Shown: piece after piece, positions 22,270 through 34,771 of the stretch
How positions within the stretch are numbered: the stretch's first letter is position 1
Layout of the letters: each line of letters starts with the position of its first letter
DNA from: Salticus scenicus
Taxonomy: Eukaryota; Arthropoda; Arachnida; Araneae; Salticidae
Assembly (NCBI GenBank): GCA_963930645.1
Contig: CAWVNO010002544.1
Location: forward strand, 434,001 to 498,000
Direction of reading: 5' to 3'
DNA: 64,000 bases
Translations under genes and position numbers: made by a program
Notes under the pieces: generated by a model
Databases searched by the model: none
Seen by the model: the letters and a program-made list of their open reading frames with translations, nothing else
What the model was told of the DNA's origin: nothing

Positions 22270-25200
22270 ATGGCGCCCCAGTCAAACTCCCCGCCTGACG
22301 CTGTCTATCGTCTTGCGATGGCTGCTGTCGTCTTGCGATGGCTGCTGTTGTCTTGCGATGGATGCTATCGTCTTGCGATGGCTTCTGAGCACGACCTTAC
22401 GGAAAGAGCCGTTTCCCTAATTATATAGGAAATTATGGCGCCCCAGTCAAACTCCCCGCCTGACGCTATCGAATTTCGATGGCTGCTGTCGTCTTGCGAT
22501 GGCTGCTGTCGTCTTGCGATGGATGCTGTCGTCTTGCGATGGATGCTATCGTCTTGCGATGGATGCTATTGTTTTGCGATGGCTGCTGAGCACGACCTTA
22601 CGGAAAAAGCCTTTTCCCTATTTATATAGGCAATTATGGCGCCCCAGTCAAACTCCCCGCCTGACCCTGTCTATCGTCTAGCGATGGCTGCTGTCGTCTT
22701 GCGATGGCTGCTGTCGTCTTGCGATGGATGCTGTCGTCTTGCGATGGATGCTGTCGTCTTGCGATGGATGCTGTCGTCTTGCGATGGCTGCTGAGGACGA
22801 CCTTACGGAAAGAGCCGTTTCCCTAATTATATAGGAAATTATGGCGCCCCAGTCAAACTCCCCGCCTGACGCTGTCTATCGTCTTGCGATGCCTGCTGTC
22901 GTCTTGCGATGGCTACTGTCGTCTTGCGATGGATGCTGTCGTCTTGCGATGGAAGCTTTCGTCTTGCGATGGATGCTATCGTCTTGCGATAGCTGCTGAG
23001 CACGACCTTACGGAAAGAGCCGCTTCCCTAATTATATAGGCAATTATGGCGCCCCAGTCAAACTCCCCGCCTGACGCTGTCTATCGTCTTGCGATGGCTG
23101 CTGTCGTCTTGCGATGGCTGCTGTTGTCTTGCGATGGCTGCTGTCGTCTTGCGATGGATGTTGTCGTCTTGCGAAGGATGCTGTCGTCTTTCGATGGATG
23201 CTATCGTCTTGCGATGGCTGCTGAGCACGACCTTACGGAAAGAGCCGTTTCCCTAATTATATAGGAAATTATGGCGCCCCAGTCAAACTCCCCGCCTGAC
23301 GCTGTCTATCGTCTTGCGATGACTGCTGTCGTCTTGCGAAGGCTGCTGTCGTCTTGCGATGGATGCTATCGACTTGCGATGGATGCTATCGTCTTGCGAT
23401 GGCTGCTGAGCACGACCTTACGGAAAGAGCTGTTTCCCTAATTATATAGAAAATTATGGCGCCCCAGTCAAACTCCCCGCCTGACGCTGTCTATCGTCTT
23501 GCGATGGCTGCTGTCGTCTTGCGATGGCTGCTGTCGTCTTGCGATGGCTGCTGTCGTCTTGCGATGGATGCTATCGTCTTGCGATGGCTGCTGAGCACGA
23601 CCTTACGGAAAGAGCCGTTTCCCTAATTATATAGGAAATTATGGCGCCCCAGTCAAACTCCCCGCCTGACGCTGTCTATCGTCTTGCGATGGCTGCTGTC
23701 GTCTTGCGATGGCTGCTGTCGTCTTGCGATGGATGCTGTCGTCTTGCGATGGATGCTGTCGTCTTGCGATGGATGCTGTCGTTTTGCGATGGCTGCTGAG
23801 CACGACCTTACGGAAAGAGCCGTTTCCCTAATTATATAGGAAATTATGGCGCCCCAGTCAAACTCCCCGCCTGACGCTGTTTATCGTCTTGCGATGGCTG
23901 CTGTCGTCTTGCGATGGCTGCTGTCGTCTTGCGATGGCTGCTGTCGTCTTGTGATGGATGCTGTCGTCTTGCGATGGATGCAATCGTCTTGCGATGGATG
24001 CTATCGTCTTGCGATGGCTGCTGAGCACGACCTTACGGAAAGAGCCGTTTCCCTAATTATATAGGAAATTATGGCGCCCCAGTCAAACTCCCCGCCTGAC
24101 GCTGTCTATCGTCTTGCGATTGCTGCTGTCGTCTTGCGATGGATGCTGTCGTCTTGCGATGGATGCTGTCGTCTTGCGATGGATGCTATCGTCTTGCGAT
24201 GGCTGCTGAGCATCATGACCTTATGGAAAGAGCCGTTCCCTAATTATATAGGAAATTATGGCGCCCCAGTCAAACTCCCCGCCTGACGCTGTCTATCGTC
24301 TTGCGATGGCTGCTGTCGTCTTGCGATGGCTGCTGTCGTCTTGCGATGGATGCTGTCGTCTTGCGAGGGATCCTATCGTCTTGCGATGGATGATATCGTC
24401 TTGCGATGGCTGCTGAGAACGACCTTACGGAAAGAGCCGTTTCCCTAATTATATAGGAAATTATGGCGCCCCAGTCAAACTCCCCGCCTGACGCTGTGTA
24501 TCGTCTTGCGATGACTGCTGTCGTCTTGCGAAGGCTGCTGTCGTCTTGCGATGGATGCTATCGTCTTGCGATGGATGCTATCGTCTTGCGATGGCTGCTG
24601 AGCACGACCTTACGGAAAGAGCCGTTTCCCTAATTATATAGAAAATTATGGCGCCCCAGTCAAACTCCCCGCCTGACGCTGTCTATCGTCTTGCGATGGC
24701 TGCTGTCGTCTTGCGATGGCTGCTGTCGTCTTGCGATGGCTGCTGTCGTCTTGCGAAGGATGCTATCGTCTTGCGATGGCTGCTGAGCACGACCTTACGG
24801 AAAGAGCCGTTTCCCTAATTATATAGGAAATTATGGCGCCCCAGTCAAACTTCCCGCCTGACGCTGTCTATCGTCTTGCGATGGCTGCTGTCGTCTTGCG
24901 ATGGATGCTGTCGTCTTGCGATGGATGCTGTCGTCTTGCGATGGATGCTGTCGTCTTGCGATGGCTGCTGAGAACGACCTTACGGAAAGAGCCGTTTCCC
25001 TAATTATATAGGAAATTATGGCGCCCCAGTCAAACTCCCCGCCTGACGCTGTCTATCGTCTTGCGATGGCTGCTGTCGTCTTGCGATGGCTGCTGTCGTC
25101 TTGCGATGGATGCTGTCGTCTTGCGATGGATGCTTTCGTTTTGCGATGGCTGCTGTCGTCTTGCGATGGATGCTGTCGTCTTGCGATGGATGCTTTCGTC

Positions 25201-27462
25201 TTGCGATGGATGCTATCGTCTTGCGATGGCTGCTGAGCACGACCTTACGGAAAGAGCCGTTTCCCTAATTATATAGGAAATTATGGCGCCCCAGTCAAAC
25301 TCCCCGCCTGACGCTGTGTATCGTCTTGCGATGACTGCTGTCGTCTTGCGAAGGCTGCTGTCGTCTTGCGATGGATGCTATCGTCTTGCGATGGATGCTA
25401 TCGTCTTGCGATGGCTGCTGAGCACGACCTTACGGAAAGAGCGGTTTCCCTAATTATATAGAAAATTATGGCGCCCCAGTCAAACTCCCCGCCTGACGCT
25501 GTCTATCGTCTTGCGATGGCTGCTGTCGTCTTGCGATGGCTGCTGTCGTCTTGCGATGGCTGCTGTCGTCTTGCGATGGCTGCTGTCGTCTTGCGATGGA
25601 TGCTATCGTCTTGCGATGGCTGCTGAGCACGACCTTACGGAAAGAGCCGTTTCCCTAATTATATAGGAAATTATGGCACCCCAGTCAAACTCCCCGCCTG
25701 ACGCTGTCTATCGTCTTGCGATGGCTGCTGTCGTCTTGCGATGGCTGCTGTCGTCTTGCGAAGGATGCTATCGTCTTGCGATGGCTGCTGAGCACGACCT
25801 TACGGAAAGAGCCGTTTCCCTAATTATATAGGAAATTATGGCGCCCCAGTCAAACTTCCCGCCTGACGCTGTCTATCGTCTTGCGATGGCTGCTGTCGTC
25901 TTGCGATGGATGCTGTCGTCTTGCGATGGATGCTGTCGTCTTGCGATGGATGCTGTCGTCTTGCGATGGCTGCTGAGAACGACCTTACGGAAAGAGCCGT
26001 TTCCCTAATTATATAGGAAATTATGGCGCCCCAGTCAAACTCCCCGCCTGACGCTGTCTATCGTCTTGCGATGGCTGCTGTCGTCTTGCGATGGCTGCTG
26101 TCGTCTTGCGATGGATGCTGTCGTCTTGCGATGGATGCTTTCGTCTTGCGATGGATGCTATCGTCTTGCGATGGCTGCTGAGCACGACCTTACGGAAAGA
26201 GCCGTTTCCCTAATTATATAGGAAATTATGGCGCCCCAGTCAAACTCCCCGCCTGACGCTGTCTATCGTCTTGCGATGGATGCTGTCGTCTTGCGATGGA
26301 TGCTGGCGTCTTGCGATGGATGCTATCGTCTTGCGATGGATGCTATCGTCTTGCGATGGCTGCTGAGCACGACCTTATGGAAAGAGCCGTTTCCTTAATT
26401 ATATAGGCAATTATGGCGCCCCAATCAAACTCCCCGCCTGACGCTGTCTATCGTCTTGCGATGGCTGCTGTCGTCTTGCGATGGCTGCTGTCGTCTTGCG
26501 ATGGCTGCTGAGCACGACCTTACGGAAAGAGCCGTTTCCCTAATTATAAAGGAAATTATGGCGCCCCAGTCAAACTCCCCGCCTGACGCTGTCTATCGTC
26601 TTGCGATGGCTGCTGTCGTCTTGCGATGGCTGCTGTCGTCTTGCGATGGATGCTATCGTCTTGCGATGGCTGCTGAGCACGACCTTACGGAAAGAGCCGT
26701 TTCCCTAATTATATAGGAAATTATGGCGCCCCAGTCAAACTCCCCGCCTGACGCTGTCTATCGTCTTGCGATGGCTGCTGTCGTCTTGCGATGGCTGCTG
26801 TCGTCTTGCGATGGATGCTGTCGTCTTGCGATGGATGCTGTCGTCTTGCGATGGATGCTCTCGTCTTGCGATGGCTGCTGAGCACGACCTTACGGAAAAA
26901 GCCGTTTCCCTAATTATATAGAAAATTACGGCGCCCCAGTCAAACTCCCCGCCTGACGCTGTCTATCGTCTTGCGATGGCTGCTGTCGTCTTGCGATGGC
27001 TGCTGTCGTCTTGCGATGGATGCTCTCGTCTTGCGATGGATGCTATCGTCTTGCGATGGCTGATGAGCACGACCTTACGGAAAGAGCCGTTTTTCTAATT
27101 ATATATGAAATTATGGCGCCCCAGTCAAACTCCCCGCCTGACGCTGTCTATCGTCTTGCGATGGCTGCTGTCGTCTTGCGATGGATGCTATCGTCTTGCG
27201 ATGGCTGCTGAGCACGACCTTACGGAAAGAGCCGTTTCCCTAATTATATAGGAAATTATGGCGCCCCAGTCAAACTTCCCGCCTGACGCTGTCTATCGTC
27301 TTGCGATGGCTGCTGTCGTCTTGCGATGGATGCTGTCGTCTTGCGATGGATGCTGTCGTCTTGCGATGGATGCTGTCGTCTTGCGATGGATGCTATCGTC
27401 TTGCGATGGCTGCGGAGCACGACCTTACGGAAAGAGCCGTTTCCCTAATTATGTAGGCAATT
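22270..27462 (+). repeat. 5.2-kb higher-order repeat, copy E1 (27 monomers)
   Basis: Twenty-seven monomers totalling 5,193 bp. Landmarks are: TATGTAGGCAATT just upstream, the ATCGAATTTCGAT junction (22468), a spacer with GGAAAAAGCCTTTTCC (22602), GACCCTGTCTATCGTCTAGCG, TGATGGATGCAATCG (23846 monomer), GAGCATCATGACC (24071 monomer), GGATCCTATCG, a 265-bp monomer (25018), TATAAAGG (26549 on) and TATATATGAAATT (27101 on). The next copy begins at 27463. Noncoding. Confidence 0.92.
22602..22617 (+). repeat. Spacer hairpin variant with paired double change
   Basis: The normal GGAAAGAGCCGTTTCC is here GGAAAAAGCCTTTTCC. The two changed bases lie opposite each other next to the 5-bp stem, so a G-G mismatch becomes an A-T pair and the stem grows to 6 bp with an AGCC loop. 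The duplicate HOR copy has the same at 27795-27810. Another monomer (around 26894) has only the first change. Two changes in one lineage can be chance. Confidence 0.6.
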
Positions 27463-30400
27463 ATGGCGCCCCAGTCAAACTCCCCGCCTGACGCTGTCTA
27501 TCGTCTTGCGATGGCTGCTGTCGTCTTGCGATGGCTGCTGTTGTCTTGCGATGGATGCTATCGTCTTGCGATGGCTTCTGAGCACGACCTTACGGAAAGA
27601 GCCGTTTCCCTAATTATATAGGAAATTATGGCGCCCCAGTCAAACTCCCCGCCTGACGCTATCGAATTTCGATGGCTGCTGTCGTCTTGCGATGGCTGCT
27701 GTCGTCTTGCGATGGATGCTGTCGTCTTGCGATGGATGCTATCGTCTTGCGATGGATGCTATTGTTTTGCGATGGCTGCTGAGCACGACCTTACGGAAAA
27801 AGCCTTTTCCCTATTTATATAGGCAATTATGGCGCCCCAGTCAAACTCCCCGCCTGACCCTGTCTATCGTCTAGCGATGGCTGCTGTCGTCTTGCGATGG
27901 CTGCTGTCGTCTTGCGATGGATGCTGTCGTCTTGCGATGGATGCTGTCGTCTTGCGATGGATGCTGTCGTCTTGCGATGGCTGCTGAGGACGACCTTACG
28001 GAAAGAGCCGTTTCCCTAATTATATAGGAAATTATGGCGCCCCAGTCAAACTCCCCGCCTGACGCTGTCTATCGTCTTGCGATGCCTGCTGTCGTCTTGC
28101 GATGGCTACTGTCGTCTTGCGATGGATGCTGTCGTCTTGCGATGGAAGCTTTCGTCTTGCGATGGATGCTATCGTCTTGCGATAGCTGCTGAGCACGACC
28201 TTACGGAAAGAGCCGCTTCCCTAATTATATAGGCAATTATGGCGCCCCAGTCAAACTCCCCGCCTGACGCTGTCTATCGTCTTGCGATGGCTGCTGTCGT
28301 CTTGCGATGGCTGCTGTTGTCTTGCGATGGCTGCTGTCGTCTTGCGATGGATGCTGTCGTCTTGCGAAGGATGCTGTCGTCTTTCGATGGATGCTATCGT
28401 CTTGCGATGGCTGCTGAGCACGACCTTACGGAAAGAGCCGTTTCCCTAATTATATAGGAAATTATGGCGCCCCAGTCAAACTCCCCGCCTGACGCTGTCT
28501 ATCGTCTTGCGATGACTGCTGTCGTCTTGCGAAGGCTGCTGTCGTCTTGCGATGGATGCTATCGACTTGCGATGGATGCTATCGTCTTGCGATGGCTGCT
28601 GAGCACGACCTTACGGAAAGAGCTGTTTCCCTAATTATATAGAAAATTATGGCGCCCCAGTCAAACTCCCCGCCTGACGCTGTCTATCGTCTTGCGATGG
28701 CTGCTGTCGTCTTGCGATGGCTGCTGTCGTCTTGCGATGGCTGCTGTCGTCTTGCGATGGATGCTATCGTCTTGCGATGGCTGCTGAGCACGACCTTACG
28801 GAAAGAGCCGTTTCCCTAATTATATAGGAAATTATGGCGCCCCAGTCAAACTCCCCGCCTGACGCTGTCTATCGTCTTGCGATGGCTGCTGTCGTCTTGC
28901 GATGGCTGCTGTCGTCTTGCGATGGATGCTGTCGTCTTGCGATGGATGCTGTCGTCTTGCGATGGATGCTGTCGTTTTGCGATGGCTGCTGAGCACGACC
29001 TTACGGAAAGAGCCGTTTCCCTAATTATATAGGAAATTATGGCGCCCCAGTCAAACTCCCCGCCTGACGCTGTTTATCGTCTTGCGATGGCTGCTGTCGT
29101 CTTGCGATGGCTGCTGTCGTCTTGCGATGGCTGCTGTCGTCTTGTGATGGATGCTGTCGTCTTGTGATGGATGCAATCGTCTTGCGATGGATGCTATCGT
29201 CTTGCGATGGCTGCTGAGCACGACCTTACGGAAAGAGCCGTTTCCCTAATTATATAGGAAATTATGGCGCCCCAGTCAAACTCCCCGCCTGACGCTGTCT
29301 ATCGTCTTGCGATTGCTGCTGTCGTCTTGCGATGGATGCTGTCGTCTTGCGATGGATGCTGTCGTCTTGCGATGGATGCTATCGTCTTGCGATGGCTGCT
29401 GAGCATCATGACCTTATGGAAAGAGCCGTTCCCTAATTATATAGGAAATTATGGCGCCCCAGTCAAACTCCCCGCCTGACGCTGTCTATCGTCTTGCGAT
29501 GGCTGCTGTCGTCTTGCGATGGCTGCTGTCGTCTTGCGATGGATGCTGTCGTCTTGCGAGGGATCCTATCGTCTTGCGATGGATGATATCGTCTTGCGAT
29601 GGCTGCTGAGCACGACCTTACGGAAAGAGCCGTTTCCCTAATTATATAGGAAATTATGGCGCCCCAGTCAAACTCCCCGCCTGACGCTGTGTATCGTCTT
29701 GCGATGACTGCTGTCGTCTTGCGAAGGCTGCTGTCGTCTTGCGATGGATGCTATCGTCTTGCGATGGATGCTATCGTCTTGCGATGGCTGCTGAGCACGA
29801 CCTTACGGAAAGAGCCGTTTCCCTAATTATATAGAAAATTATGGCGCCCCAGTCAAACTCCCCGCCTGACGCTGTCTATCGTCTTGCGATGGCTGCTGTC
29901 GTCTTGCGATGGCTGCTGTCGTCTTGCGATGGCTGCTGTCGTCTTGCGAAGGATGCTATCGTCTTGCGATGGCTGCTGAGCACGACCTTACGGAAAGAGC
30001 CGTTTCCCTAATTATATAGGAAATTATGGCGCCCCAGTCAAACTTCCCGCCTGACGCTGTCTATCGTCTTGCGATGGCTGCTGTCGTCTTGCGATGGATG
30101 CTGTCGTCTTGCGATGGATGCTGTCGTCTTGCGATGGATGCTGTCGTCTTGCGATGGCTGCTGAGAACGACCTTACGGAAAGAGCCGTTTCCCTAATTAT
30201 ATAGGAAATTATGGCGCCCCAGTCAAACTCCCCGCCTGACGCTGTCTATCGTCTTGCGATGGCTGCTGTCGTCTTGCGATGGCTGCTGTCGTCTTGCGAT
30301 GGATGCTGTCGTCTTGCGATGGATGCTTTCGTTTTGCGATGGCTGCTGTCGTCTTGCGATGGATGCTGTCGTCTTGCGATGGATGCTTTCGTCTTGCGAT

Positions 30401-32490
30401 GGATGCTATCGTCTTGCGATGGCTGCTGAGCACGACCTTACGGAAAGAGCCGTTTCCCTAATTATATAGGAAATTATGGCGCCCCAGTCAAACTCCCCGC
30501 CTGACGCTGTGTATCGTCTTGCGATGACTGCTGTCGTCTTGCGAAGGCTGCTGTCGTCTTGCGATGGATGCTATCGTCTTGCGATGGATGCTATCGTCTT
30601 GCGATGGCTGCTGAGCACGACCTTACGGAAAGAGCCGTTTCCCTAATTATATAGAAAATTATGGCGCCCCAGTCAAACTCCCCGCCTGACGCTGTCTATC
30701 GTCTTGCGATGGCTGCTGTCGTCTTGCGATGGCTGCTGTCGTCTTGCGATGGCTGCTGTCGTCTTGCGATGGCTGCTGTCGTCTTGCGATGGCTGCTGTC
30801 GTCTTGCGATGGATGCTATCGTCTTGCGATGGCTGCTGAGCACGACCTTACGGAAAGAGCCGTTTCCCTAATTATATAGGAAATTATGGCACCCCAGTCA
30901 AACTCCCCGCCTGACGCTGTCTATCGTCTTGCGATGGCTGCTGTCGTCTTGCGATGGCTGCTGTCGTCTTGCGAAGGATGCTATCGTCTTGCGATGGCTG
31001 CTGAGCACGACCTTACGGAAAGAGCCGTTTCCCTAATTATATAGGAAATTATGGCGCCCCAGTCAAACTTCCCGCCTGACGCTGTCTATCGTCTTGCGAT
31101 GGCTGCTGTCGTCTTGCGATGGATGCTGTCGTCTTGCGATGGATGCTGTCGTCTTGCGATGGATGCTGTCGTCTTGCGATGGCTGCTGAGAACGACCTTA
31201 CGGAAAGAGCCGTTTCCCTAATTATATAGGAAATTATGGCGCCCCAGTCAAACTCCCCGCCTGACGCTGTCTATCGTCTTGCGATGGCTGCTGTCGTCTT
31301 GCGATGGCTGCTGTCGTCTTGCGATGGATGCTGTCGTCTTGCGATGGATGCTTTCGTCTTGCGATGGATGCTATCGTCTTGCGATGGCTGCTGAGCACGA
31401 CCTTACGGAAAGAGCCGTTTCCCTAATTATATAGGAAATTATGGCGCCCCAGTCAAACTCCCCGCCTGACGCTGTCTATCGTCTTGCGATGGATGCTGTC
31501 GTCTTGCGATGGATGCTGGCGTCTTGCGATGGATGCTATCGTCTTGCGATGGATGCTATCGTCTTGCGATGGCTGCTGAGCACGACCTTATGGAAAGAGC
31601 CGTTTCCTTAATTATATAGGCAATTATGGCGCCCCAATCAAACTCCCCGCCTGACGCTGTCTATCGTCTTGCGATGGCTGCTGTCGTCTTGCGATGGCTG
31701 CTGTCGTCTTGCGATGGCTGCTGAGCACGACCTTACGGAAAGAGCCGTTTCCCTAATTATAAAGGAAATTATGGCGCCCCAGTCAAACTCCCCGCCTGAC
31801 GCTGTCTATCGTCTTGCGATGGCTGCTGTCGTCTTGCGATGGCTGCTGTCGTCTTGCGATGGATGCTATCGTCTTGCGATGGCTGCTGAGCACGACCTTA
31901 CGGAAAGAGCCGTTTCCCTAATTATATAGGAAATTATGGCGCCCCAGTCAAACTCCCCGCCTGACGCTGTCTATCGTCTTGCGATGGCTGCTGTCGTCTT
32001 GCGATGGCTGCTGTCGTCTTGCGATGGATGCTGTCGTCTTGCGATGGATGCTGTCGTCTTGCGATGGATGCTCTCGTCTTGCGATGGCTGCTGAGCACGA
32101 CCTTACAGAAAAAGCCGTTTCCCTAATTATATAGAAAATTACGGCGCCCCAGTCAAACTCCCCGCCTGACGCTGTCTATCGTCTTGCGATGGCTGCTGTC
32201 GTCTTGCGATGGCTGCTGTCGTCTTGCGATGGATGCTCTCGTCTTGCGATGGATGCTATCGTCTTGCGATGGCTGATGAGCACGACCTTACGGAAAGAGC
32301 CGTTTTTCTAATTATATATGAAATTATGGCGCCCCAGTCAAACTCCCCGCCTGACGCTGTCTATCGTCTTGCGATGGCTGCTGTCGTCTTGCGATGGCTG
32401 CTGTCGTCTTGCGATGGATGCTATCGTCTTGCGATGGCTGCTGAGCACGACCTTACGGAAAGAGCCGTTTCCCTAATTATATAGGAAATT
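27463..32490 (+). repeat. 5.2-kb higher-order repeat, copy E2
   Basis: Repeats 22270-27257 monomer by monomer. The offset is 5,193 bp up to the 30661 monomer and 5,213 bp after it, because 30661-30885 carries one extra 20-mer; the 32326 monomer carries another. Base differences seen include GGATGCTG against GGATGTTG (28350s against 23150s), CTTGTGATGG near 29161 against CTTGCGATGG, and GAGCACG against GAGAACG near 29607. The copy loses register in the following monomer (32491-32695), whose end resembles the GAGAACG type. Confidence 0.91.
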
Positions 32491-33343
32491 ATGGCGCCCC
32501 AGTCAAACTTCCCGCCTGACGCTGTCTATCGTCTTGCGATGGCTGCTGTCGTCTTGCGATGGATGCTGTCGTCTTGCGATGGATGCTGTCGTCTTGCGAT
32601 GGATGCTGTCGTCTTGCGATGGATGCTGTCGTCTTGCGATGGCTGCTGAGAACGACCTTACGGAAAGAGCCGTTTCCCTAATTATATAGAAAATTATGGC
32701 GCCCCAGTCAAACTCCCCGCCTGACCCTGTCTTGCGATGGATGCGGTCGTCTTGCGATGGCTGCTGTCGTCTTGCGATGGATGCTGGCGTCTTGCGATGG
32801 ATGCTATCGTCTTGCGATGGCTGCTGAGCACGACCTTACGGTAAGAGCCGTTTCCCTAATTATATAGTCAATTATGGCGCCCCAGTCAAACTCCCCGCCT
32901 GACGCTGTCTATCGTCTTGCGATGGCTGCTGTCGTCTTGCGATGGCTGCTGTCGTCTTGCGATGGATGCTGTCGTCTTGCGATGGATGCTGTGGTCTTGC
33001 GATGGCTGCTGTCGTCTTGCGATGGCTGCTGTCGTCTTGCGATGGATGCTATCGTCTTGTGATGGCTGCTGAGCACGACCTTACGGAAAGAGCCGTTTCC
33101 CTAATTATATAGGAAATTATGGCGCCCCAGTCAAACTCCCCGCCTGACGCAGTCTATCGTCTTGCGATGGCTGCTGTCGTCTTGCGATGGCTGCTGTCGT
33201 CTTGCGATGGCTGCTGTCGTCTTGCGATGGATGCTGTCGTCTTGCGATGGATGCTGTCGCCTTGCGATGGATGCTGTCGTCTTGCGATGGCTGCTGAGCA
33301 CGACCTTACGGAAAGAGCCGTTTCCCTAATTATATAGGAAATT
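31936..33343 (+). repeat. 1.4-kb higher-order repeat, copy F1 (7 monomers)
   Basis: Seven monomers of 205, 185, 165, 205, 178, 245 and 225 bp. It opens with the last four monomers of the E family, including the ACGGCGCC spacer (32141) and TATATATGAAATT. It continues with a 178-bp monomer that has the 7-bp junction deletion seen at 8778. The set is repeated immediately as F2. The first part overlaps the end of copy E2, because the 1.4-kb unit was carved from the 5.2-kb one plus material of the 8.6-kb type. Confidence 0.88.
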
Positions 33344-34771
33344 ATGGCGCCCCAGTCAAACTCCCCGCCTGACGCTGTCTATCGTCTTGCGATGGCTGCT
33401 GTCGTCTTGCGATGGCTGCTGTCGTCTTGCGATGGATGCTGTCGTCTTGCGATGGATGCTGTCGTCTTGCGATGGATGCTCTCGTCTTGCGATGGCTGCT
33501 GAGCACGACCTTACGGAAAAAGCCGTTTCCCTAATTATATAGAAAATTACGGCGCCCCAGTCAAACTCCCCGCCTGACGCTGTCTATCGTCTTGCGATGG
33601 CTGCTGTCGTCTTGCGATGGCTGCTGTCGTCTTGCGATGGCTGCTGTCGTCTTGCGATGGATGCTCTCGTCTTGCGATGGATGCTATCGTCTTGCGATGG
33701 CTGATGAGCACGACCTTACGGAAAGAGCCGTTTTTCTAATTATATATGAAATTATGGCGCCCCAGTCAAACTCCCCGCCTGACGCTGTCTATCGACTTGC
33801 GATGGCTGCTGTCGTCTTGCGATGGCTGCTGTCGTCTTGCGATGGATGCTATCGTCTTGCGATGGCTGCTGAGCACGACCTTACGGAAAGAGCCGTTTCC
33901 CTAATTATATAGGAAATTATGGCGCCCCAGTCAAACTTCCCGCCTGACGCTGTCTATCGTCTTGCGATGGCTGCTGTCGTCTTGCGATGGATGCTGTCGT
34001 CTTGCGATGGATGCTGTCGTCTTGCGATGGATGCTGTCGTCTTGCGATGGATGCTGTCGTCTTGCGATGGCTGCTGAGAACGACCTTACGGAAAGAGCCG
34101 TTTCCCTAATTATATATTAAATTATGGCGCCCCAGTCAAACTCCCCGCCTCACCCTGTCTTGCGATGGATGCGGTCGTCTTGCGATGGCTGCTGTCGTCT
34201 TGCGATGGATGCTGGCGTCTTGCGATGGATGCTATCGTCTTGCGATGGCTGCTGAGCACGACCTTACGGTAAGAGCCGTTTCCCTAATTATATAGTCAAT
34301 TATGGCGCCCCAGTCAAACTCCCCGCCTGACGCTGTCTATCGTCTTGCGATAGCTGCTGTCGTCTTGCGATGGCTGCTGTCGTCTTGCGATGGATGCTGT
34401 CGTCTTGCGATGGATGCTGTGGTCTTGCGATGGCTGCTGTCGTCTTGCGATGGCTGCTGTCGTCTTGCGATGGATGCTATCGTCTTGTGATGGCTGCTGA
34501 GCACGACCTTACGGAAAGAGCCGTTTCCCTAATTATATAGGAAATTATGGCGCCCCAGTCAAACTCCCCGCCTGACGCAGTCTATCGTCTTGCGATGGCT
34601 GCTGTCGTCTTGCGATGGCTGCTGTCGTCTTGCGATGGCTGCTGTCGTCTTGCGATGGATGCTGTCGTCTTGCGATGGATGCTGTCGCCTTGCGATGGAT
34701 GCTGTCGTCTTGCGATGGCTGCTGAGCACGACCTTACGGAAAGAGCCGTTTCACTAATTATATAGGAAATT
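33344..34771 (+). repeat. 1.4-kb higher-order repeat, copy F2 (7 monomers)
   Basis: Same order as F1, 1,428 bp, with one extra 20-mer in the second monomer (33549-33753). Differences from F1 include TATATATTAAATT near 34114, CCGCCTCACCCTG near 34145 and a GATAGCTG subunit near 34348. After F2 the series is not continued. Confidence 0.88.
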
